Assembly: GCA_001643675.2 (NCBI GenBank)
Contig: LSRY02000005.1
Span: 1,900,001 to 1,964,000, forward strand
Reading direction: 5' to 3'
Length of the DNA: 64,000 nucleotides
DNA from: Monocercomonoides exilis
Taxonomy: Eukaryota > Preaxostyla > Oxymonadida > Polymastigidae
Made by a program: the position numbers and the translations under genes
Shown here: positions 49,501 to 61,920 of the stretch, piece by piece
How the letters are laid out: the number at the start of each line of letters is the position of its first letter
Numbering within the stretch: the stretch's first letter is position 1
The notes under the pieces: generated by a model
Database searches by the model: none
Told to the model about the DNA's origin: nothing
The model's input: the letters and a program-made list of their open reading frames with translations, nothing else

Positions 49501-51263
49501 AGCTATCTGTGTTGATGGCGCCGTTTGTGAGGAAGGAGCTGTGTGAGAAGCGGTGGAATGTGCTTTCTCAGCCACGATTTGGGATGGAGTTGGAGTGGAT
49601 GGCGCAGCTGGCTGAGGGAGAAGAAGGAGATGTGGTGAGAAAGTTTGAGGAGAAGAAGAAGGAGAAAGGAGAAAGGAGAAAGGAGAAGAGGAAGGAAAGC
49701 AGAAAGGCGATTGAAATAGGAGCTGAAGATGAGGATGAGGATGGAGATAGCAGTGATGTGCAAGAATTGTCCTCTGATGAGATGAAGAACGGAAAAAAGA
49801 AATCAAAGAATCACGATCAGAAAAAGCGTGAAAGAGATTTAGATGTGAATGAAATATCTTCTGAAGAAGAAGAAGAGGATGAGAATGAGAAGGAGGAAGA
49901 AAGCGGAGATGATGCAAAAGATAACAAAGCAAGTGGTTCATTGCCAAATTCACTTCTTTCTATTTCTCCGTCGTCTTTAATTTCTCTTTATCAGAACCAC
50001 ATTCTTCTTCCTGTTGCTGCCGAGATGCTGAAATCATACTTTAATCCGCTTGTTCCTCTTCATCGAGAGAACTATGTTCTGTTTTGTGAAGAAGTCTGCG
50101 TGTTTTTTGGATGGGAGTTGAATGAAGTTGATCAAAAGAATGAAAAGACAGGAAAAATATCCAGAGAATCTGAAACAAGTGGAAGTGAAAACAAAATGAT
50201 TGATGATTCTGATGTAGAAACAATAAAGCCTGAAGATTCAATAGAAACAAAAGGAGAAGGAGAAAGAATTGAAGACAAGATTGGAATAAGTGAAAATGGT
50301 TGGCTTGGAGAAGTGATTCCGTGGGATATTATAGCTGAGAGTGAAGAGATGGGTGCAGTCAGAGATGCAATTGAAGAGAGGCTAATCAAAATGACAGAGC
50401 AACTTGTGAAGAATGTGGAGTTGGTGTGTGATGGATTCATAGGAGGAGAAATGAAAAAGGATGTCGAGAGAAGAATGAAGAAAGAGAAAGATGATGATGC
50501 AAAAGGGGAAATGATGTGTTGGGAGTTACATCTGTTAGACTTACTACTTCAGAGCGAGAAAGGCAATGAGCAGAATTTGCTTCAAAAGAAAGATGATAAA
50601 AAATGTGAGTGCGAAATGTGCAGGCTTTTGGATGAGAAGAGAGACGAGTTGGCAGATTGGATGAGAAAAGATGAAGATGAGATGAAAAGAGATTTGGATA
50701 GAGGCATTAATGAAAGTGCTAAAGAGAAAGATGCAATGGAAATTGATGATTTCTCGGCAAAATGCAAAGATTTGTTATTGAAAAGAGCAAAGAAGCGATT
50801 TTTGGTTCTGAAAGAAGTATTAACACAACAATTGAGTGAGCTATGGACATTTTTAGAGGTTTGCCTTTATTATTCTCTTTTTCTTAGAAAATGCCTTTTT
50901 TTAAAATCTTTCAATACTTTGTTGACAATTTTATAATTTGCTTATTAGTATGCTGAATGTGTTGCTCCAATGTTGAAAACACATATTTTCTCGTCTATGC
51001 TCGTTTCTGTGATTAGAGATTCCATTTCTCAGAGAATTCTTCCATTTATAGCAATTTTAGAAAAGAAAGTTCCTGCTATTTCATTACATATCAAAGTCAT
51101 CAGGGAAGTGGTATGCCTTTGTTTTATAAAGCTAGAAATTTTTGAATTTCTGTTAATTTTTTTAATTTATTTATTTTGATGCATCATATTTGTATTTCAA
51201 TTTTTTCTTTAGTTGAATTCTGAAGAGTTGGATTTGTTTCATTCAAGATTAGAAGAAAGATGA
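46548..51263 (+). CDS. GCFC-domain protein, PAXBP1/GCF2-like
   Basis: Exons 46548-46692, 46761-46798, 46886-46922, 47010-47347, 47439-50858, 50949-51110 and 51213-51263 close in frame to 1396 residues. The second and third exons are the least certain. Family signs: DEWEYEQLKNAGVRNA, then FLTETQSYIDALVDFLDEK followed by VPMIEECEEM (the coiled region before the GCFC domain). Later come YISLNVVDELSVLMAPFVRK with WNVLSQPRFGMELEW, and GEVIPWDII. PAXBP1/GCF2 proteins act with the spliceosome disassembly machinery (Ntr-type complex) in the nucleus. The GCFC domain is interrupted by Lys/Glu and Ser tracts and a poly-Glu run near 48865-48895. The short last exon encodes LNSEELDLFHSRLEER. The protein is larger than typical relatives because of these tracts. 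Confidence 0.78.
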
Positions 51264-51336
51264 ACAAATTGGAATGATTTCATATTTCTGCGATATTTCA
51301 ATATCATTTTTACCATTTCCCATCACTTCACCTATA
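51264..51336. promoter_or_regulatory. 73-bp tandem intergenic gap
   Basis: Only 73 bp lie between the stop of the GCFC-type gene and the proposed start of the RPAP2-type gene. The 3' end signals of one and promoter of the other must overlap. Confidence 0.45.
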
Positions 51337-54300
51337 ATGAATTTGTTTTTATTTATATTTAATAAAAATTTAAATGATAACTGTGATAATGAACAATGAT
51401 CAAAATTACCGCATTTTCTCATATTTTTATTTATTTTTTGATTTACTCTTAATGAGTTTTACAATTGCAGATATTCATACAAAGGCTGTTTTCATTATTC
51501 AAGCATCTCTTTATTTCTCGAAAAGTTCACCTTCGATATTTGAAAAAGCTTCCGAAATTCTTACTCCAACTGATTTTGAAGAAATTGTGATAGAGAGATC
51601 CTCTGAAGGGTTGTGTGGTTATCCTCTGTGTTCTAATGCTTGTCGTGGAGATAAGTCGAAGCTCCATAATAAACTTTCTGCAGGAGAATGGGGTAAACAT
51701 TGCTCAGATAAGTGTCAGAGAGCTTCTGCGATGTATCAAAGTTCTTTGCTTGACAAACCTCCAAATCGCGAAAAACACGTTTTTGAACTTGCAATAGAAG
51801 CTTACGAAGAGATCAAGAAAAGGCTTCATCTCCCAAAAGTCGAATCTGAAATTAGGATTTCATTTCTCGAATCAACGGATGGTTCATTTTATCAAGATAT
51901 CATTTCTCAATTTACAAAAAAAGAAGAAGAAGTCGTTGAAGAAAAATCAAAATTGCTACCTGAAAAATCAGTTCTTTCTCATGTACCAATTTATACCCCC
52001 GCACAGAAAAAACAACAGCAGTTTTTAGCAATGAAACCAATAGAGGAGCATAATGATGATATTACAGAAGAAGGAAGTGACAGTGAAGGCGATGACGATG
52101 ATAAAGAAAGTGGAAGCGAGAATGAAAACGATGAAAATTTTAATTTTGGAGACTTTGGCGAAGAGGAAGAAGATGATGAAGTGATACTCGATGATGAAAT
52201 CATGAGTGATCGTTTTGTCAGGGTGTGGGGCATTTTGGGAGAAATGATAACAGAAAAGACAAAAGAGACGCTGAAAGTTCTAAGAAAAGAAAAAGAAAAT
52301 TTGGCAAAGGAATTAGAGGAGAAATACAAGGCAAATGAAGAAAGCTTAAATAAGCTTCGAAGCGAGCGAGAGAAGAAGAAGAAAGAAAATGCCGAAAAAA
52401 AACAAGAAGCCGAAAGCAAAAAAGAGGAATTACGAAAGATCGAAGAAACAAAAATCAATGAAAAAAAAGAAAATAGCTTCAAAGCAATTGATGATGAAGA
52501 ATATGAAAAACCATCAATAATCTCTTCTTCATCATCTGCCTCTTCTTCTGCTTCTGCTTCTTCATCGGCATTGAGTGATACCGAACTTATGAATGCCATC
52601 TGCATGAACATCCGCAAAAAGCAGAAGAAACACACAGACTCAATTCTTAATCAACCTTCATCGTCATCATCATCATCTTCTTCTTCTTCTTCAGCGAGCA
52701 GTATAGCTGTCGATAACAACAGTAGCCACACCAATTCTTCTGCTTTGGCAGCCAAAACCCGTTTTTGTGATGAAGACGACGCAGCGCTGAGGCGACGGAA
52801 CAGACGGAACAACCTGCTGAGCTTGGCAGACCCGACGAGGGGGACAAGGAAAGTGGCAGTGAATAGAATGGGGAAGACGTATTTTGCGAAGGAGACGAGA
52901 GAGAGGAAGAAAGAAGAGGAAGAAGAGAGAGGAAGAGGAGGAGAAGGAGGAAGAGGAGAAGGAAAGGGAAGGAGAAATGATGTGGAAGGAAAGGAAAAAG
53001 AACTGGAATCGTTTTTTAGATTGAAGCAGGGAATAAATGAAATAAAAGAACATTCATTAGATGAGGCAGAAAATGGATGCAGAACATTGGAGTCGATGCT
53101 GGGCATACAAGACGAACTTCCTTCTCATCAGTCGCTGAAAACAAAGCCTGAGATGCAAGAAAAGAAGTTGGATTCAAAAGAATTAGCAGAAAATGCATCA
53201 TCATCTGCATCATCATCATCGCAAGCACTTTCTTCTTCTTCTTCTGCTGCTGCTGCTGCTGCTTCTTCTTCAGATTCTGCTTCATCGTCATCTTTATCTT
53301 CAATGAAACCAGACATTAAGCAAAAGATGAGTGAGAATACAAATCCAGTTGTGATTCATCCTCCAGTCGATCTTTCATCCACCCAAAGTAGAAGTTATAC
53401 AGATTTGCCTTCACTTTCATCTTCTTCCTCTTCTTCTTCTTCTTCCTCTTCATCATCATCATCATCATCATCTTCTTCTTCTTCTTCTTTCTCATATTCT
53501 TTCAACCAATCAACTTCAGCTTCGTCATTGAGCAATGAGAAGAAGCAGGAGATAGCATTCAGCATTGAGGCAGCTGACAGGTTTCTTCAGGAATCTCGTT
53601 CACACAGGAAAGATGAAGGAAAGAAGAAGATGAAGAAAGAAAAGAAAGAAAAGGAGAAAGAGAAGGAGAAAGAGAAAGAGAAAGAAAGAAATCAACCTTT
53701 AGAAAAGAATGATTCAGTGAAAATGACTGAAGCAGAAGGAAAAGAGAAGGACAAAGAAGGAGAAAGAGAGAAAGAGAAAGAGAAAGATGAGTTTTCTGTT
53801 AAATTGACAGATTATCAATCACAAAAGGGAGAAGAAAGAAACTTGATGAAAAGCTCGAATGAAACAGAAAAGAAACACGAAATTCGTCCAAGTGATAAAT
53901 TCAATGAGGAATTGTTATCTTTATCTGCCTCTTCTTCTTCCTCCTCTTCATCATCATCGTCTTCTTCTTCTTCTTCTTCTTCAACAGCAGGCAAAACAAT
54001 TTCACTAGAAAGCCAACTAAAAGCGAAGAAACAAGAGAAAGAAGAGAAGCTGCTGAGAGAGATTGAGGAGAGGAGAAGAAAATATCTTGAGACGATGTTC
54101 CATTCACATCTGACACACGCTGTTGATACACTTCATCTTGTCTCAAAGAAGTTCAAAGCGCAAATGCCTTCTTCTTCTTCTTCTTTCTCCTCCTCCTCTT
54201 CTGTTTCTTCTATTTCATCATCATCTTCTTCTTCTTCCTTCTCTTCCTCTTCCTCTTCCTCTTCTTCTTCCTCTTCCTCTTTCTCCTCTCCTTATTCCAC

Positions 54301-54982
54301 CAGCATTGCTGACTTTGTCCATTCCCGTGAGTGCACAAGTGATACACCTTGCAATCTGTGCAAAGGCATTCGAACTGATTTTGACAAGCTCATTTCAAAC
54401 ATCAACGTCGGATTCAGCGTTCCTTCTGCGACTGTTGGAGAAGAAGAAGAAGGAGAAGGAGAAGGAGAAGAAGATATTGAGTCTTCTTCTTCCTCTTCTG
54501 CTTCTTCTGCTTCTTCTTCCTCCTCCTCCTCTTCTTCAAATAAGCTTTCTTCTTCCACTTCAACACACCCATTGAATCCAAGTTCACTAGTCCAATTGAT
54601 GCAAGAAGCCAGGTACCTTCCTTCGTGGCTTCCAGAGAAAGAGCGAGAAAACATGTGCCCTTCGAGTCAAGCCATTTCTTCACCAGGCATTTCATCACAG
54701 ACAACATCGTCTGCTTCTTCTGATGATTCAGAGGAAAATGCTAATCAATCTTCTCTTTGTGCTCCTTTGACTCCGGAAGACTGGACTCTGTTGGTGACGC
54801 TCATTATCATCTCCTCTGGTTATCTGCACACTGAAGAGCTTCCTCCTTCTTTCCCTGTGTTCACTTCGCCGTCGTCGTATATTACTGATAAAGTTGTGCT
54901 TCGACATCTTACTCACGCGTTGGGAATTAGTGAGGATGAAATTTTAATTCTTTTTGATAATCTTGGGTTAAAATCCTCGTAG
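51337..54982 (+). CDS. RPAP2: RPAP2/Rtr1-like RNA polymerase II CTD phosphatase family
   Basis: Proposed exons are 51337-51382 and 51471-54982 (1185 residues). The first exon is uncertain; the second starts after TTGCAG. The Rtr1/RPAP2 zinc module is clear: the ER(S) lead-in, CGYPLC (Cys64 and Cys69) and HCSDKC (Cys93 and Cys97), preceded by a helix with ILTPTDFEEIVIERSSEG. Family members remove Ser5 phosphate from the RNA polymerase II CTD or help import the polymerase, and usually have 200-620 residues. After the module the chain is mostly Glu/Lys coiled-coil and long Ser runs (for example 53416-53500, 53920-53985, 54160-54290). A further cysteine pair occurs in CTSDTPCNLCKGIR. The C-terminus (PLTPEDWTLLVTLIIISSGY and following) looks folded and helical and resembles the conserved end of RPAP2. 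Zinc ligands are intact. Confidence 0.82.
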
Positions 54983-55185
54983 TTTATTGTTTTTTTCAAT
55001 AATTTTTATAATAATAATAATAATAATAATAACTTTACATGGTTAAGCATTTTTTTTAAAGATTTTAAAAGCAAGAAATGAAAAATGTGTGAAAAAGACA
55101 AAGAAAACAAAGAAAAAGAAAAGGGTCTTTTTTGATCAAACAAGAAAGAATCTCTCCAAACAGAGCTATTTCTGTCGTTTTTTAA

Positions 55186-57194
55186 ATGAGCGTTGTACCT
55201 CCGATCCCCATTGAATCCCTGGAAAAAGCAAAGCTTCTGCTTTATTCAGCAGAGCCTTCGCCGCCGAATGCTCGTCGTCCAATGGATTCGATGGCATTTC
55301 TTCCTTCATTCTCCGATGTTTCAAAACTTTCTGAAGTGAGAAAAGAAAAGAAAGTATCACAAGCTTCAGCTCCGCATGCGATTTCTCATCGTCAGCCTTC
55401 TTTTAGAAAAAAAGTCTTTTCGATGAAAACAAAACCATTGAAGAATAAAATTGGTATATTTCACAATTATTTTGTTAATTTCTTGACTTATTTTTTTTCT
55501 TTTTAGAAGATGAGCCTCAAAAAGAAATTGAACTCGATTTTTCAGATGACGTTAATGCTGAAATATTAGAAACTTCAAGGAAAGTGGAGGATCTAAGCTC
55601 CAATCATTTTCGTCCAGATTCTAAATCTATGAAAATAAAGAATCTTGTGCATGAAGATGATTTTCAAGATCAAGTTAATGAAGACGAACTGCGTGAATTG
55701 TTGTTTGAAGTGAAGTCTCTCATGGTTCAAGGAAAAGACAGAAATAAAAGACTTGCATATGGCTCGCAAACGCATCCGTTTCAATATAATAGGGCATCTG
55801 GAACCCAATCAGCCTTTCTGATGTCTCGTCCCTCTTCTCCGAATTCTCTTGATTATCAACCTATGACAAGAAGATCAACTGTAACTGTTGGAAGAGAAAC
55901 TTCGAGAAGCAGAAATGAAGATTCGGATGATCATATTAAAAAGACATTTAACTTGCAAAAGAGTATTCAAAAATTGCAAAAACAAATGAAAAGCGAAGAA
56001 GAGCGAAAGAAAAAGAACAAAAGGAAAAAGGATAAAAAATATCGCTCTTCAACTTCGCTTGGCTTTACTCCCTCTTCGTTCCTAAGTAGTGCTCAAATGA
56101 TGACTGAGACTGATCGTGATTTGTTGCAGACGAGAAAGGGCAGAGACGCATCTGTCGGGGAAGAAGGAATTGGCATCCGATGCGCTACAGAAAGAGCAGT
56201 TTACAGAAGCGGTGAGCATTCTGAAGGAGAAAGAGGTGCAATGTTTAGTGGTCCTTCTTTTGATCCGCCACAAAGTGGGATTCTTTCTCTGATTGGAGAG
56301 GATGATGAGTGGATGGAAGAGCTGCCGGAAGGCACTTCGACCGAAGTGATGGAGAGGATGACGCGGCGGCAGCTGACGGAAAGGAGAAGAGGAATAACAC
56401 CAATCAGGAAGATCGAAGCAGCAGCGCTGACAATGAAGTTCGAGGCTGAGATGACCAGAGCAGCGACAGAGAGGAAAAGAGGGCATCGGAAGACAGAAGC
56501 GAAGAGGATGGGCTCAACATTGGCTTCGAGTGGGGCTGGTGGAGCAACTTTATATGGCAGAGGGAGACCTTCAGTTCTTCCAGAGTTCGCTTCCCCTCTT
56601 TCTTCGCCAGGCATTCGCCAGCCATCGTCTCACAGGCAGCTCGTGTCACAGCAAATTCCTTCTCTGTCAATCACTTCATTATCGGATCCTTCTTCGCTTA
56701 CTCTTCCCCCTTCTTCATCTTCATCATCATTATCAGCAACAACTACAGCAACAGCAACAACTTCTTCTTCTTCTTCTTCTTCATTTTCATCCACACTTTC
56801 TAATCGCGTTAAGTCGCATTTGCGTGATATGCAGCCACTGCAAATAGAATCAAGCACTTCCTCGTCTTCCTCTCAATCGTTGCCTTCTCATTCAACCCAG
56901 TCTTCAACAACCGCCACATCAGCATCAGCATCAGCTACAACAACTCCACTTAAAACACAAAAAATGACTTTTCATTCCAGAAACACTTCTTTGTCTCCTC
57001 CAGTTCACACCACATTGAATATATCTTCTGCTTCTTCTGCTTCTTCTTCTTCAAATGATGAATCTGCCTCTGCAAACAAAACAACAACTGCTCATTCCAC
57101 ATCTCTTCATTCTTCCAGTCATTTGCGATTGGTTGAAGATGCCTCGTCTTCTTTGCCATATTCTCTTCCTCCTTTGGTTGGCGATGCACATTGA
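55186..57194 (+). CDS. Uncharacterised Ser-rich protein (paralogue B)
   Basis: Exons 55186-55453 and 55507-57194 join in frame to 651 residues. It matches the protein at 37996-40333 in order: LLYSAEPSPP near the start, LRELLFEVKSLMVQGKDRN, a basic coiled segment (SIQKLQKQMKSEEERKKKNK) and EELPEGTSTEVMERMTRRQL followed by ITPIRKIEAAALTMKFEAEM. The central block is better kept than the Ser/Thr-rich tail. No known domain was recognised. The pair, 15 kb apart on the same strand, is likely an old duplication, since only short blocks still match. The function is unknown. Low-complexity Ser/Thr/Ala repeats (about 56700-57080) make up the C-terminal third. Confidence 0.72.
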
Positions 57195-57745
57195 CAATCT
57201 TTTTTATTTGAGCTCATTCGTTTTTTTATTTTAATTATTTTTTATTTATTCTCTCATTCTTTTCTGTGATTTATTGAGATATTTTTTTTGGCAAATATTC
57301 TCTTGTTTTGTTGACTATTGTTGAGTTAATGTTGATGCTATACCTCAAATATGATGTTTGTCAACTGGCATTTTCTGTTTCAAAATTACTAGTTTTTATA
57401 TATGATTAATTTTCACTTTTACTGTTTCAAGCATAGCTTTATGTGTATGTCATTCATTTTCTGTTCTGTGTATCATTGACACCGTCTTTCTTTCGCATGA
57501 CACAAAATTATTTCGATTTGTTGTGAAAAAATTCACATATTTAGTAACTGTTATATTTCCGCACATTTCTGAAAAGAAATACACTTTTATCCCAAATAAT
57601 TCTTTATTTTTTTTTTGTCTTCGACCTCGAAAAGCAGAATAATAGCTTATAAACAACTGAGAAATCAAATCAAATAAAGCAAAATGAAAAAATTTAATTA
57701 AATAAATAAAATCCAAAAAAGATAACTTTACATTTCTAAATTCAA
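57195..57745. other. Convergent spacer, no gene seen
   Basis: 551 bp of AT-rich DNA between the stop codons of paralogue B (+) and the cathepsin-like gene (-). It presumably holds both 3' ends. No gene was seen. Confidence 0.5.
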
Positions 57746-58665
57746 TTAACATTGCATTGTTCCTGTATAGCATGCAAGTTCAAACTGGCAGTCGTTGCTT
57801 CCTCTGATAATTCTGAAAAAGCCACGCTCTCCCCAATACTCTCCCCACGAGTTCTGGACAATCCAGTAAGGTGTTCCATTTTCTACACCCCATCCCATAA
57901 CCATCACAGCATGTGCTCCAAGGAATTTTCCAGTTGTATGCTTGTATATTCCTGATTTGTAGTGCTTCAAATCTTCGTATACAAGAAATCCAGATTCAAT
58001 TGGGCCATTTTCATAAATTTCTTGTTGCATATCCTTGCCAGAAACGTGTTTATATGATTTGGCTTTCACACGAATAATTTCAGAACCATTCATGCATTTT
58101 GTTGGGCACTGAGGAACTCGACCGTTTCCAGAGACATAGGGAAGGCAGTCTTCTGTAGTAATACCTTTGCTTTTGACATGGCTCCAGGACGTTGGAGGAA
58201 GACCTCCGTTGCATCCTCTATCAATTTTGTCGCAAGAAACGAGATCTTGCACTGACAACACTCCACGACTGCATCCCGCAATGTTGAGTTTGTTTCCAGC
58301 AACTTCAGAAACAGCATGAGCCCAGCATGACCCGCAGCTGCCTTGATTTCTCACTGGAACAAGAATGTTTGGCCATTTTTCACGAGCATCAAAATGTTCT
58401 GGCAATGCCTGGTTTGGAAGATAATCCCATTCGTTCTGTTCAACTTCAAGAAGACCAGCTCTTGCACGTATCATTGCTGTAGTGATAACAGATTTTGGAT
58501 ATTCAATGGCAACCCAAGTTGATTCAGGGTTGTTGTTGACAATATCAACAATTGACTCCAACATGCAACTGGATGTAAGCAATAAAATTGATAGCTATTT
58601 AATTTTTGAAAATCATAAACATTTCATGACAAATAACCAAAATACAAGAGGAAGCAAACAATCAT
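57746..58665 (-). CDS. Cathepsin B-like cysteine protease (C1A)
   Basis: Exon 1 is only 6 coding nt (58665-58660, Met-Ile) before a GTTTGC donor. Exon 2 runs 58594-57746, giving 284 residues. MILSILLLTSSCM is a signal peptide, then a short propeptide, then the mature enzyme. The catalytic set is complete: Gln86 and Cys92 in NQGSCGSCWAHAV, His230 in GAHAVMVMGWG, Asn250 in QNSWGEYWG. CNGG and the paired cysteines fit papain-type disulfides. The occluding loop with a His-His pair that gives cathepsin B its dipeptidase activity is not visible, so it is probably an endopeptidase, as in many protist cathepsin B-like enzymes. It should act in lysosome-like vacuoles or be secreted. WAHAV instead of WAFAV is a small variation. 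Length is typical of short-propeptide forms. Confidence 0.88.
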
Positions 58666-58891
58666 TTTTCTTCTTTATTCGATAAAGGTTTTTTTGATCT
58701 TTCATTTTTTCGAAAAAGGATTTCTCCTTCGTTTTTATTTCCGAAAGTTTAAATTTTTGAAAATCTGGTTTTAAAAAATATAATTAAATTTTTCCGAGTA
58801 AATTTTTGCAATAATAAAAAACGAAACTTCCTCTCAAAGTATTGAAATGTTTAATGTGAAACAGAGAAACAAAAAAATAATTTGAAAATTT

Positions 58892-61840
58892 TTAAAAGTC
58901 GAACAAATCTTCTCCATCATCCTCTGAAAACAAATTTGATGATTGTTTTGGTTTTATGGGATCTTGTTTTGGCTTGATTTGAAGAGGTTGAATGGGTTTT
59001 CTTTGAGTCTCAAATGATGTAATTGTTATGTCTTCATCATCATCGTCATCTCCAAAGAGAGAAGAAGATTTTGCAATGTTTGAAGAAGAAGAAGAAGAAG
59101 AAGGTTTCATTTTCTTATCACTTTGTGTGTGTGCTAATTTGGGCTTCTGAGGCGATTGAGCAGGCAATGGCTTGATTTCAGTCTTTGCAAAGGGAATATC
59201 AGCATCTCCTTCTTCTTTGTCTTCTTTATCATCATCATCATCATCATCATCGCCAAACAAAGAAGAAGAAGAAGAAGAAGAAATCTTCTTCGGCTTTGGT
59301 GAATCGTGTGGGGCTAATGAAGTCTGGTTGAGTGAATTAGATTTAGAGTGAGAAAGAGAAAGAGAATGAGAAGGAGAAGAAGAAGAAGAAGAGAAAGAAT
59401 CAAAGTCTTGATGTTCTTCTATGTTTTTCGTACTCATTGCAAACAAATCAACTTCCTCTTCCTTTTGATTCTGAAGTGCTGTTTCATCCAAAGTTATCTC
59501 TTTCTCTTCTTCTTCTTCTTCTTCTCCAAATAGAGAACTTGTCTGTTTATGTTCTGCTTCTTTTTCTTTTTCTTTTTCTTTTTCTTTTTCTTTGTTGTCT
59601 TCTTTTATTGCATTTGCTTTGCCTTTTTCTTCATCTTTGTCTTCATCTTCATAATCACCATTCAAAAACTCATCAAACAAATCAGACGATTTTGTTGCAT
59701 TCCTTCCAGAAGCATTATTAATCGCTTCTTCTTTTCCTTCTTCTTCTTCTTCTTCTTCTTCTTTCGCTTCTTTCTGTTGAACTTGCTGTTTTTCATCGCC
59801 AAATAAATCGTCTGCAAACAAGTCACTTTTCGTTTCTTTGTTTGCTTTCAATTCCAATTCATCTGGTTTTGTTGAATCAATTTTTCCTTCTTCATTTGTT
59901 GTTGTTGGAAGAGGAAGGGTTGTGAAATCAGTGGAAGCTTCACTTGCCAATGGAGTTGAGTCAAAAAGATCAGAAGAAGATGAAGAAGAAGAAGATGATG
60001 ATGATAATGAATTCAATCCAGAAAGAGCAATTTCAGAGCCAGAAGCAGAAGCAATAGATGAATCTATTTGTGATGTTAATTCAGATGAAGAAGAAGAAGA
60101 AGATGATGATGAAGTTACTTGTTCAATTTCAGTTTGTTTCTGATTCTCAGACACAAACAAGTCTTCCCCTTCATCTTCATCTGTGCTGTTTTTCTCTTCT
60201 GTCGCTTTTGTCTTCGGCACAACTTTTGGAAGAGAGGCAAACAGATTGTCAACTTCGTTGTTTTCGTCGGGAAGAGAAAGAGGAGAAGATGAAGTGAATG
60301 AATCAGCAACATTATCTGCCCCATTTTCTTCTTCTTTCTCTTTCTCTTTCTCCTTCTCCTTCTCCTTTTCTGCTTCTTTTGTCTGTTCTTGTTCCAATGT
60401 CATATCTTCTGAGTAATGCTCTTTAAGAGTCTCAGGAAGTGCTTCTTCATTCAGCTTCACTGCTTTTGCTGCCTCATTCAAAATCTCCTTTTCTGCATTG
60501 ATTTTGGCAATTTCTTCCTTCTGCCTCAAAATCAAACTCTCTTTTTCTGCTTTCTCCTTCTCCAATTCTTCCTCAAACACTCTCAATTTCTCCGAAAGCT
60601 CCCATTTCTCCGCTTCCCACAATTTTTCTTTTTCTCCGGCAATTGTTTTCCACTCTTCCTCTTTCTTTTCCATCTCGCTCTGGTTCTCCTTCGCTAAGCC
60701 ATTCATCGCCTGCTCCATCGCCTCCACTTCTGCTGCGTGTTCTTCTGCCAACTTCTTCTTTTCCTCCTCAAATTGCTCACTCATCTTCCTCATCTCCTCC
60801 TTCAGCCTCTCTTCCTCTGCTTTCCACTCTTCCTTCTCTTTCTCTCTTTCTCTTTCCAGTTCTTTCTTCTCCTCTTCTTTCTCTCTCTCCACTTTCTCCA
60901 CCATCTCTGCTGCTTCTTTATCTTTCCCTTCCAACTCCTCCTGCCTCCTTTCTGCCTCCTTCTTCAACCTCTCAATCTCTTCTTCTCTTTCTGCTATCAT
61001 CTTCTCCTTCTCTTCCTTCTCTTCTGCAGCTTTTGCCTCAATCATTCTTATCTTCTCGTCTCTTTCCTCTTCAATCTGTGTCTTCAGCCTGTCGATCTCC
61101 ACAACCAGCAACGGAGCTTTCTCTTCAGCCTCAGCCACTTTCTCATTCAGCACATGCACCTCTTTCCTCCTCTCTTCCACTTCTTCCTGCAATTTCCTGC
61201 TAACCTCACTCAATCTCTTCACTTCTGCCTGCAGTTGCTCTTCTTTCTGTGTGTTCAGCTCAGCATGGCTCTTCAGAAATGCCTCGTTTTGCGCTTTTTC
61301 CCTTCCAAACAGCTCCATCTGCCTCAGAAACTGCCTATTCGCATCATCGCTCTTCTCTTCAGCTGCATTCGCTCGTCTGATCGCTTCGTTCCTCTCATCA
61401 ACCAAGATTTGCTCTGTCCTTTCCTTCGCTCTTAGCCTTTCTCTCTCTTCTTTCAGCTGCATCTCAGCCACAATCTTCTCTGCCTCCATCGCAACTGCCT
61501 TCTTCTGCGCCTCTTCTGTCCTTCTCTTCTCTTCCTCTGCTTTCGCCTGCTCTTCATCCAGCTGTCTTGTGAGTGCCTCAACAGCTGCAGTGAGCTGAAC
61601 AACAGCTTGCTCCTTCTCTGCTCCTTCTGCTATCATTTCTTCTTTCTCCTTCTGGATTACACTTTCTCTTTCTTTCTCTGCCTCTTCCATTGCCTTCACT
61701 TGGCTCTCTGCAAAGTGCTTCATTGAGCTGTGTCTGTGAAGCAGTGCTTGTTGGGCGTCAGAGGCAGAAGAGAGGAGGGAGAGGAGGCTGTGGAGAGAGG
61801 ATGTGAGGGAGAGCTGGGTGAGTGTGTGGGCTGAGTGAAG

Positions 61841-61920
<80 letters not shown>

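Noticed and set aside
60498-61598. 366-aa plus-strand Ser/Phe-rich frame
   Set aside because: Antisense shadow of the coiled coil in the FKBP15-like gene.
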